Position numbers and translations under genes: made by a program. Source: CADEFX01 sp050260355 (GTDB lineage: Bacteria; Pseudomonadota; Alphaproteobacteria; Rhizobiales; Hyphomicrobiaceae). From it: a stretch of 33,925 nt of DNA. The stretch covers positions 1 to 33,925 of the forward strand of contig JBLNBZ010000111.1 of assembly GCA_050260355.1 (NCBI GenBank). Reading direction: 5' to 3'. The notes below the pieces were generated by a model, which did no database searches, was not told the origin of the DNA, and saw only the letters and a list, made by a program, of their open reading frames with translations. This document shows positions 28,495 through 33,925 of this stretch, piece after piece (within the stretch, counting starts at the first letter, position 1; every line of letters starts with the position of its first letter).

Positions 28495-29421
28495 TCAGGT
28501 CTCGAGCGGCTGCCTGGTGTCCTCGTACCAGCGTTGCAGAAGCATGAGAGCGCGGCGGCAGGAGGCGAGATCGTACCCGTTGGCAATGGCGAGACGGAAG
28601 CCGCCGGGCGGCATGGCGTGCCAAGCCGGCTCCCAGTCCTCGTGGAACGTGATCTGGAGACTCGTCATCCCGGGCTCGGCGAGCGCCTGCGCCCGCAGGT
28701 CGTGCGGCGGATGGCGGTAGCGGAACCCGTGCGGCCCGAACAGCGGCACGCTGTAGCCGTCGCTCCGCCCCTCGTCGGCGTAGGCCCAAACACCCTTGTC
28801 GTAGAGCTCGACGGCAGCCCGCACCCAGGCGTCGCCGCCATACAGGTCCGGCCACTGATCGGCGAAGCGCAGGTGCACCTCGATGATCTTGCCGTCGATG
28901 GTCTCGAGATTGAGCAGGCCCGAGTAGCCGGCGAGATGGTCGGCAAGCCAGCGCCCGCAAGCCGCCTCCAGCGCTGGGCGCGTCTCGGCCAGGACCTGCC
29001 AGCAATCGAACGTACCGCCTTCGGCCTCGGTGCCGATGGCATGGCGCCACCACCGCGGCTGCCCGCGCACGACGGCCACGTCCGTGCTGACATGCTCGCC
29101 GGTGAATGCCGGCATCCACATGTGGCCCGGCCGCTGGTGCGCGCGATACTCCTGCGCGCTCGTCAGCACGCGGCTGTCTGTACCCATGCCGCGCAGGTTC
29201 ATGATGGGCTTGGAGAACACCGGGAACGACGGCGGCTCCAAGCCGTGCGGGCCGGCGACGAAGCCCTGCGAGAGGGCGACGGCGAGCTTGTCGTAGACCC
29301 AGCGCTCGGCCGGGTACCAGGACCAAGCGTCACCGTCGTCGGTCGGGATGCGCACATGCGCGGGGCAAGGCACGCGCTCGAAATATTGCAGCCGCCACGG
29401 ATCGTGCTCGGCGATTGGCAT
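28495..29421 (-). CDS. ATP-grasp-like protein of unknown function
   Basis: A 308-residue soluble protein. I do not recognise a named family, but the spacing of motifs is that of the ATP-grasp fold. FSKPIMNLRGMG (Lys71) fits the nucleotide-binding lysine loop, HMWMPAFTGEHVSTDVAVVRG fits the middle strands (Glu109, Asp114), and LLNLETIDGKIIEVHLRFADQW fits the metal-binding end (Asn171, Glu181, Arg185). Such enzymes join carboxylates to amines, thiols or phosphates. The ATG at 29421 has a weak ribosome binding site. It begins 44 bases after the cupin gene on the same strand and is probably co-transcribed with it. Its stop is 11 bases from that of the channel-like gene. Confidence 0.68.
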   Translation of the reverse strand: MPIAEHDPWRLQYFERVPCPAHVRIPTDDGDAWSWYPAERWVYDKLAVALSQGFVAGPHGLEPPSFPVFSKPIMNLRGMGTDSRVLTSAQEYRAHQRPGHMWMPAFTGEHVSTDVAVVRGQPRWWRHAIGTEAEGGTFDCWQVLAETRPALEAACGRWLADHLAGYSGLLNLETIDGKIIEVHLRFADQWPDLYGGDAWVRAAVELYDKGVWAYADEGRSDGYSVPLFGPHGFRYRHPPHDLRAQALAEPGMTSLQITFHEDWEPAWHAMPPGGFRLAIANGYDLASCRRALMLLQRWYEDTRQPLET

Positions 29422-29465
29422 TCAGGCGAGCCCGATCCGTTTGCGCTGCAATCGACCCGCCCTCG

Positions 29466-29876
29466 TCAGGTGCCGCCCGGGGTGTCCCACCCGATGGTGT
29501 TCTTGTCGAGGAACTTGTTGGGCTTGAGGAAGATCGAGAGCACGAGACACCCGTTGGGCGAATGCGCATCGTGCCGGTTGCCCGCCGGGCGCCACACGAA
29601 GTTGCCGGCGCTGGCGATCCCCTCGGCGTCCTCCAGCGTGCCCTCGAGAACCCAGGTCTGCTCGATGGCAACGTGCTCGTGGTAGGGCAGCTTGGTGCCG
29701 GGCGCGAAGCGGAACAGCGCGGTGATGAGGCCCGTATCCTTGTCCTCCACCAGCACCTTCATGGTGACGCCCGGAAAGCGCGTCTCCTGCCAGGGCAGCT
29801 CCGCAACGTTGAGATAGCGCGAGGCCAGCGGTCCGAGCTTGTCTTGATCCTTAAGGAACGGCGTCTGCGCGACCAT
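29466..29876 (-). CDS. Cupin domain protein (ChrR-like)
   Basis: A 136-residue single-cupin protein. Motif 1 is FRFAPGTKLPYHEHVAIEQTWVLEG in two parts (His-x-His and a Glu/Gln ligand set, then EGTLEDAEG), and motif 2 is FVWRPAGNRHDAHSPNGC with the last His. This resembles ChrR-type anti-sigma cupins or 2,4'-dihydroxyacetophenone dioxygenase-like proteins; no sigma factor is near, so a metabolic role is more likely. The ATG at 29876 has GGGAGGTG five bases or so upstream. The upstream open frame to 29987 is not needed. It precedes the ATP-grasp-like gene. Confidence 0.83.
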   Translation of the reverse strand: MVAQTPFLKDQDKLGPLASRYLNVAELPWQETRFPGVTMKVLVEDKDTGLITALFRFAPGTKLPYHEHVAIEQTWVLEGTLEDAEGIASAGNFVWRPAGNRHDAHSPNGCLVLSIFLKPNKFLDKNTIGWDTPGGT

Positions 29877-29921
29877 TGTCACCTCCCTCGACGGCGCTCG
29901 GGCCATTGACCCGGCCTTGGG

Positions 29922-29951
29922 AGATTGTGACTGTCCCAAGAGCAATGTCAA
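29922..29951 (-). promoter_or_regulatory. Candidate promoter of the cupin gene
   Basis: On the minus strand a perfect TTGACA (29946-29951) is followed after 18 bases by CAATCT (29922-29927). It lies about 45 bases upstream of the cupin ATG. The -35 is consensus; the -10 is poor. Confidence 0.4.
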
Positions 29952-29975
29952 ACGCGGCAGGACCGGCAAACCGAG

Positions 29976-30003
29976 TTGGACTGGCACGCCCGATGCCTAT
30001 ATT
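29976..30003 (+). promoter_or_regulatory. Promoter of the SnoaL/KSI - GNAT - nitrilase operon
   Basis: TTGGAC (29976-29981) and TATATT (29998-30003) are separated by 16 bases. A start near 30010 leaves a 24-base leader with AGGAAGG before the TTG start at 30034. This rules out the in-frame starts further upstream. Confidence 0.58.
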
Positions 30004-30033
30004 CCGGAGTGCTTGCCAGGAAGGAAGACGCTG

Positions 30034-30456
30034 TTGACCCGAGCCGCCACTGAAAGCCTGATCGCCCGCTACTACGACGCCTTCAATCGCGGTGACGCCG
30101 AGGGCATGCTGGCCTGCCTCGCGGACGACGTGGTGCACGACGTCAATCAGGGTGTCCGCCGGTCCGGCAAGGCCGCATTCCGGGCATTCGGCGAGCACAT
30201 GGCCCGCTGCTACCGTGAGCAGCTCACCGATATCGTCATCATGTGCAACGAGGCCGGAACGCGCGCCGCCGCCGAGTTCAACGTCCGCGGCACATATCTG
30301 GAGACCGATGAAGGGCTCCCGCCGGCGACCGGACAGACATACGCGCTCCCTGCCGGCACGTTCTTCGTCGTGCGCGACGGGCTGATCGCACGCGTCACCA
30401 CCTACTACAATCTGACCGAGTGGCTGGTGCAGGTCAGCGGCGATAGCGCAGCATGA
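30034..30456 (+). CDS. Ketosteroid isomerase/SnoaL-like protein
   Basis: A 140-residue NTF2-fold protein: ESLIARYYDAFNRGDAEGML, CLADDVVHDVNQGVRRSGKA, FRAFGEHMARCYREQLTDIV, and the C-terminal strands LPAGTFFVVRDGLIARVTTYYNL. Family members catalyse isomerisations or bind small hydrophobic ligands. The start is TTG at 30034: AAGGAAG is six bases upstream and the promoter at 29976-30003 lies just before it; the frame is open from 29917 but that part would be untranscribed. The stop TGA overlaps the ATG of the GNAT gene (ATGA), so the three genes 30034-31954 are translationally coupled. Confidence 0.85.
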   Translation: MTRAATESLIARYYDAFNRGDAEGMLACLADDVVHDVNQGVRRSGKAAFRAFGEHMARCYREQLTDIVIMCNEAGTRAAAEFNVRGTYLETDEGLPPATGQTYALPAGTFFVVRDGLIARVTTYYNLTEWLVQVSGDSAA

Positions 30457-31049
30457 CGGTTCGCATCGAGACATTGACTGGTGCCGGGCTCGAAGCCGCG
30501 ATACCGGCACTCGCGCGGCTGCGCATCGCAGTCTTCCGCGACTGGCCCTATCTCTACGACGGATCGCTCGACTACGAGCAGCGCTATCTGCGCACGCTGG
30601 CGCAAGCGCCGAAGGCAGTCGTCGTGGCCGCTTTCGACGGCGCGGATATGGTCGGTGCGGCCACGGCGTCGGCGCTGGCAGGCCACGCCGCCGAGTTCGC
30701 CGAGCCGCTGCGGCGGCGCGGGTACGATGTGGACCGCATCTTCTATTTCGGCGAGTCGGTGCTGCTGCCGGCCTACCGGGGCCGCGGGCTCGGCCACGCC
30801 TTCTTCGATAAGCGCGAGGCCCATGCCAGGGTGTGCGGTCCTTACACGCACACGACGTTCTGCGCCGTGGTGCGGCCCGACGATCACCCGCTGCGGCCCG
30901 AGGGGTACAGTCCGCTCGATGCGTTCTGGAGCAAGCGCGGCTACACGAGGATCGAGGGGCTGGTGGGCTCTTTCGTCTGGAAGGATATCGACCAGGCCGA
31001 GGAGACGGCAAAACCCATGCAGTACTGGATGAAGGCGCTGGAGCCATGA
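30453..31049 (+). CDS. GNAT family N-acetyltransferase
   Basis: A 198-residue protein with the GNAT core. The acetyl-CoA-binding motif A is FYFGESVLLPAYRGRGLGHA at about residues 96-115 (RGRGLG), followed by a helix FFDKREAHARV. The C-terminal part has SPLDAFWSKRGYTRIEGLVG, typical of motif B. It transfers an acetyl group to an unknown amine. It starts by ATGA overlap with the KSI-like gene and ends by ATGA overlap with the nitrilase-like gene. A GNAT next to a carbon-nitrogen hydrolase is a recurrent pair in bacteria, suggesting linked amide/amine chemistry. Confidence 0.9.
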   Translation: MTVRIETLTGAGLEAAIPALARLRIAVFRDWPYLYDGSLDYEQRYLRTLAQAPKAVVVAAFDGADMVGAATASALAGHAAEFAEPLRRRGYDVDRIFYFGESVLLPAYRGRGLGHAFFDKREAHARVCGPYTHTTFCAVVRPDDHPLRPEGYSPLDAFWSKRGYTRIEGLVGSFVWKDIDQAEETAKPMQYWMKALEP

Positions 31050-31954
31050 CCGGCACAGACCGAATCAGGGTCGCCGCAGCGCAGTACCCGATCGACAAGC
31101 TGTCCGACATGGGTGCGGTGCGCGACAAGCTCGCACGCTGGGTGGCGGAGGCTGCAGCGGGCGGCGCGAAGCTGCTGCTGTTCCCGGAATACGGCGCCAT
31201 GGAGCTTGCGGCTTTGCGCGGCCAGAAGATTGCCGCCGACGTCGCGGCCTCTTTCGAGGCGGTGTCCGATCTGATGCGCGAGGTCGACGCCGTGCATTGT
31301 GAGCTTGCCGCGCAGCACGGGGTGCACATCATCGCCGGCAGTGGCCCTTGGCGACGCGGCGACGGCCGCTACGTCAACGCCGCCCGGCTGATCACGCCGG
31401 CGGGCCGCATCGGCGTGCAGCACAAGCTCGTGCTGACACCGTTCGAGCGCGATTGGGACATGGCCGCCGGAGACGCCTTGCGGGTGTTCGAGACCGAGCT
31501 TGGCCGCATCGGCATCGCCATCTGCTACGACAGCGAGTTTCCGCTCCTGGTACGGGCGCAGGCCGAGGCCGGCGCCGAGCTCATCCTCATTCCCGCCTGC
31601 ACCGAGCGTACTTCCGGCGCGCATCGCGTGCGCACGGCAGCGCTGGCCCGCGCACTGGAGAACACCTGCGCCTGCATCGTCTCGCCTACCGTGGGCGATG
31701 CGACCTGGTGTCCGGCGGTCGACCACAATGCCGGGATCGCGGGCGCCTACGTTCCGGCGGAGGCCGGCGTCTCCGAAACGGGCGTGCTCGCGGAAGGCAA
31801 GCTCAACGCGCCCGGATGGGTGTCTTGCGAAATTGATCTCGAGGCGCTGCGCAGACTGCGCGCGATGGGCGAGATGCGCAACTTCGAGGACTGGCACCTG
31901 CAGCCGGGCGCCAGCCGTATCAGGCAGAGCGCGCAGGGCGTCTCGCTCGTGTAA
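31046..31954 (+). CDS. Carbon-nitrogen hydrolase (nitrilase superfamily)
   Basis: A 302-residue enzyme with the full Glu-Lys-Cys triad: Glu48 in LLLFPEYGAMEL, Lys127 in GVQHKLVLTPFERD, Cys160 in IGIAICYDSEFP. The fold is the alpha-beta-beta-alpha nitrilase sandwich. Members hydrolyse amides, carbamoyl groups or nitriles; the YDSEF sequence after Cys is of the amidase-like type, so an amidase is more likely than a true nitrilase. The ATG at 31046 overlaps the GNAT stop (ATGA); the same frame extends to 30833 inside the GNAT gene but lacks a start signal. It is the last gene of the operon; the convergent SIMPL gene ends 15 bases away. Confidence 0.92.
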   Translation: MTGTDRIRVAAAQYPIDKLSDMGAVRDKLARWVAEAAAGGAKLLLFPEYGAMELAALRGQKIAADVAASFEAVSDLMREVDAVHCELAAQHGVHIIAGSGPWRRGDGRYVNAARLITPAGRIGVQHKLVLTPFERDWDMAAGDALRVFETELGRIGIAICYDSEFPLLVRAQAEAGAELILIPACTERTSGAHRVRTAALARALENTCACIVSPTVGDATWCPAVDHNAGIAGAYVPAEAGVSETGVLAEGKLNAPGWVSCEIDLEALRRLRAMGEMRNFEDWHLQPGASRIRQSAQGVSLV

Positions 31955-31969
31955 CGGGCAAAGGCTGGT

Positions 31970-32683
31970 CTAGCGCAGCGCCCAGGTCACCTGCACGCGC
32001 GCCTCGAGCGTCTGCGTGCCGCGCTCGATGGGGACTGCGTCGGCCGACATGGCCACACGACCGGCATAGGGACGCGGCGCCGGAGAAGAAGCCTCCTCCG
32101 CGATCGTCAGAACCTCGCCGACCGTTGCGCCTGCGGCCTCGGCGAAGAGGCGTGCCCGCCGCAGCGCATTGGCCATGGCCTGCTTGCGCGCCTCGTCCTT
32201 GAGCGTCTCGGCGGCGGAGACCTCGAAGTGGATGGAGCCGATCTGGTTGGCACCCAGCTTCACGACGCGGTCGAGCAGCTCGCCGAGCTTGGCGAGATCG
32301 CGCGCAGCGATGCGCACCTGATTGACGACGCGATAGCCGATGACCTGCGGCGTGCGGCCATCCTTGGGCTGATCGTAGCGCGGTTCGACGTTGAAGGTGG
32401 AGGTCTGGATGTCCTTGGCGTCGATGCCGGCATCTTTCAGACCGTCGATGACCTTCTTCATGTCGGCGCTGTTGCGCTGCAGGGCCTCGCGCGCGGTATC
32501 GGCCTCGCTGACCACGCCCGTGGAGATGTAGGCCATGTCGGGCTCGACACTGACGCTGCCTGTCGCCGCCACTGTCACTGTGCGCTCGAAGCGCTTGTCC
32601 TGTGCCGATGCTATGGAGAGCGGCCCTGCTCCGCCGAGCATGATCAGCGCCACAACAATGAGGGATTTGCCTGAGCTGCGCAT
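31970..32683 (-). CDS. SIMPL domain (DUF541, YggE-like) periplasmic protein
   Basis: A 237-residue exported protein. The signal peptide is residues 1 to about 31 (SLIVVALIMLGGAGPLSIAS, then AQ). The mature part has the SIMPL pattern: TVTVAATGSVSVEPDMAYIS, AREALQRNSADMKKVIDGLK, GIDAKDIQTSTFNVEPRYD, RVVNQVRIAARDLAKLGELL, and a C-terminal ARKQAMANALRRARLFAEAAG. E. coli YggE of this family lowers oxidative stress by an unknown mechanism. The ATG at 32683 follows AAGAAGG by eight bases; an ATG at 32719 and a GTG at 32743 are in frame but less supported. It is divergent from the tRNA gene. Confidence 0.9.
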   Translation of the reverse strand: MRSSGKSLIVVALIMLGGAGPLSIASAQDKRFERTVTVAATGSVSVEPDMAYISTGVVSEADTAREALQRNSADMKKVIDGLKDAGIDAKDIQTSTFNVEPRYDQPKDGRTPQVIGYRVVNQVRIAARDLAKLGELLDRVVKLGANQIGSIHFEVSAAETLKDEARKQAMANALRRARLFAEAAGATVGEVLTIAEEASSPAPRPYAGRVAMSADAVPIERGTQTLEARVQVTWALR

Positions 32684-32750
32684 GCCTATTGCCTTCTTGA
32701 TCCGGCGCACGCGCAACATGCAAGGGATTTGCGGCCGGACCAAGCCGCCT

Positions 32751-32779
32751 TTCGCCGGGCGGCGGAACTCTGATATAGA
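32751..32779 (+). promoter_or_regulatory. Possible tRNA promoter with GC-rich discriminator
   Basis: TTCGCC (32751-32756) and TATAGA (32774-32779) are 17 bases apart, followed by GGCGCGCG. A GC-rich discriminator is typical of stable RNA promoters under stringent control. The -35 is weak. Confidence 0.35.
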
Positions 32780-32802
32780 GGCGCGCGTCGCCGAAGGCGT
32801 CC

Positions 32803-32878
32803 GGGCCCGTAGCTCAATGGTTAGAGCCGGCGGCTCATAACCGTCTGGTTGCAGGTTCGAATCCTGCCGGGCCCACCA
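32803..32878 (+). tRNA. tRNA with CAT anticodon (tRNA-Ile2 likely; may be annotated tRNA-Met)
   Basis: A complete 76-base cloverleaf with encoded CCA. The acceptor GGGCCCG pairs with CGGGCCC; the D arm is GCTC/GAGC; the anticodon stem GGCGG/CCGTC encloses loop CTCATAA with CAT at 32836-32838; the T arm is GCAGG-TTCGAAT-CCTGC. The acceptor is fully paired at position 1-72, so it is not an initiator tRNA. The body (CTCAATGGTTAGAGC, CTCATAA) resembles E. coli IleX, whose CAT is converted by TilS to lysidine to read AUA, more than elongator tRNA-Met. The identity is therefore inferred. Confidence 0.93.
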
Positions 32879-32922
32879 TCACCTGGGATCAGCCAGGCCC
32901 ATTGCCGCCGGCGGATGGCCAG

Positions 32923-33219
32923 CTACTTGTTCCTGGCATCCGCGCATGCGTTGCCTTTCCAATATTTGTAGGTGCCGCACCCGCCGGCACGGGCGGATTT
33001 TTCGACGGAGCTTCTATAGCCGGAGCCTTTATAGCTGGAGACACGTCCCTTCGCGCCCCCGCGCCTGCAGAAGCTTCTGCATTGGTCCGCCGGCCAACCA
33101 TACTGCCCGGTGCACCTTTCGAAGCAGAGGCTGGTTTGCGCTTTGGCGTCGATGCCGGCCCACGATCCGAAGAGCGCCGACACGGCGAGGACGGAAGCTA
33201 TTCTGAGCGGCGTGATCAT
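32923..33219 (-). CDS. Small secreted six-cysteine protein
   Basis: A 98-residue protein with a signal peptide (ITPLRIASVLAVSALFGSWA, cleavage near AKA-QT). The mature part of about 71 residues is basic and has six cysteines: CFERC, ten residues, CRSFC, then two more in GGCGTYKYWKGNACADARNK. The first four form a twin CX3C pattern. I do not recognise a named family; similar short cysteine-rich exported proteins are common as unknowns in Hyphomicrobiales. The ATG at 33219 follows GAAGGGA by eight bases. The frame is open far upstream (to 33876) but that part is antisense to the ELM1-like gene. Confidence 0.72.
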   Translation of the reverse strand: MITPLRIASVLAVSALFGSWAGIDAKAQTSLCFERCTGQYGWPADQCRSFCRRGGAKGRVSSYKGSGYRSSVEKSARAGGCGTYKYWKGNACADARNK

Positions 33220-33420
33220 GTTGCGATTCCCTTCGAGCTGATTGCAGTCGCCGTCCACAGTAGCGTCGGCTGCGGTGGCACCAATCGGTGCAAACCCCCG
33301 GATTGGGACGCAGCAATCCCTCAGCGTACGGCCTAGTTTCCGCGCCGCGGCGAGGCGCCAGTTGCATACGCCAGCAGCGCGGGCTATCGCGGTTCGTACG
33401 CCGCCGCAGCCTCGAGCGCC

Positions 33421-33925
33421 ATGCAACCCCTGCCCGTGCTTCTCCTCTCGGACGGCCGCCCCGGCCACTATCATCTGGCCGAGGGCGTGATCGCGGCTGT
33501 CGCCCGTATGCGGCCCGTCGCGACCACGAGCCTCGTCATACGCAGGCGGCGGTGGTTGCCCGGCCGCGCACTGGCAGAGCTGTGTGCTCGCCGCGTCTCG
33601 CCTCGCGCCCTTCTCGCCTTCGGATACGGCCTCGATGCCGCAGCACTGCCGCGGGCCAGCCTCGTCGTCTCGGCCGGCGGCGAGACCCTGGTTGCCAATG
33701 CGGCCGCTGCGCGGGTGATGGGCGCTGCCAACGTGTTCTGCGGCTCGCTGCGCCGGCTGCCGCCCGAGGCCTTCTCGCTCATCATCTCTTCCTATGCGCG
33801 GCATGCGACCCTGCCGCACCACATCGTGACGCTCAAGCCGAGCGGCATCGATCCCGACACGTTGGGGCGCGCGCACTCGGGAACACGGCTCGGTCCGCAG
33901 TCGCCGCCGCGAGTGGCGGGTCTGC
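33421..33925 (+). CDS. Second ELM1-like protein (partial, cut by window end)
   Basis: The frame stays open from ATG 33421 to the last base (168 codons). It begins MQPLPVLLLSDGRPGHYHLA with a helix EGVIAAVARM, the N-terminal signature of the ELM1/COG3660 family (compare IITDEKAGMQVQARG in the gene at 10383). It continues SLVVSAGGETLVANAAAARV, MGAANVFCGSLRRLPPE and HHIVTLKPSGIDPD, all placed as in ELM1 proteins. A TAG at 33334-33336 closes the frame upstream and no other start lies between, so 33421 is the start despite a weak ribosome binding site. The C-terminal half is outside the window. In the 201-base gap upstream, apart from a small GCACC/GGTGC hairpin near 33278-33291, nothing is evident. 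Confidence 0.78.
   Translation, partial: MQPLPVLLLSDGRPGHYHLAEGVIAAVARMRPVATTSLVIRRRRWLPGRALAELCARRVSPRALLAFGYGLDAAALPRASLVVSAGGETLVANAAAARVMGAANVFCGSLRRLPPEAFSLIISSYARHATLPHHIVTLKPSGIDPDTLGRAHSGTRLGPQSPPRVAGL

Noticed and set aside
30833..31045. Upstream extension of the nitrilase-like frame
   Set aside because: It lies inside the GNAT gene; the ATGA overlap at 31046 gives the normal family length.

Overview
The window is about 34 kb of GC-rich DNA from the chromosome of an alphaproteobacterium. It is most likely a member of the Hyphomicrobiales (Rhizobiales), perhaps close to Xanthobacteraceae, Bradyrhizobiaceae or Hyphomicrobiaceae. Three things point there: the gene order carA / GatB-YqeY / dnaG / rpoD, carB next to greA, and the style of the DnaG and RpoD proteins. 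Most of the window is ordinary chromosomal backbone with small accessory pieces between housekeeping genes. I saw no rRNA operon, CRISPR array, transposase, integrase or phage gene.

Layout, left to right. Positions 1-250 hold palindromic intergenic repeats. Then come an acyl-CoA dehydrogenase (-) divergent from an HxlR-type regulator with a long C-terminal domain (+), ettA (-), a rhomboid protease (-) and a DsbA-like thioredoxin-fold protein (+). A leftward block from 5.8 to 11.4 kb encodes an ELM1-like protein, a 2OG-Fe(II) oxygenase, a family 5 solute-binding protein, a bicupin and a DHA2-type MFS transporter. An Lrp/AsnC regulator (+) follows. The leftward pyrimidine/arginine block is carA - Uma2 - ChaN - carB - greA (12.1-19.0 kb). 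Going right is the macromolecular synthesis block: GatB/YqeY, dnaG, rpoD with a clear terminator (19.1-24.0 kb).

The accessory stretch at 24.0-28.5 kb holds a SnoaL-like protein, a second Uma2 protein and a nucleoside 2-deoxyribosyltransferase. Next is a ParD/ParE-like toxin-antitoxin pair whose toxin carries an in-frame stop. A 40-base near-perfect direct repeat taken from the 3' end of the deoxyribosyltransferase gene flanks that pair. After it come a secreted caspase-like protein with its p10-like part before the p20 domain, a TIGR02466-type oxygenase and a two-helix channel-like membrane protein. The last part (28.5-33.9 kb) has an ATP-grasp-like protein with a cupin, then a tightly coupled SnoaL/KSI - GNAT - nitrilase operon. 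A SIMPL-domain protein, a tRNA with CAT anticodon, a small secreted six-cysteine protein and the start of a second ELM1-like gene, cut by the window edge, complete it.

The best candidates for something new are the rearranged caspase at 26.6-27.4 kb and the repeat-flanked, disabled toxin-antitoxin insert beside it. The zinc-ligand-poor DnaG and the K+-channel-like protein with an atypical filter come next. All functional calls rest on reading motifs by eye; no database search was run.
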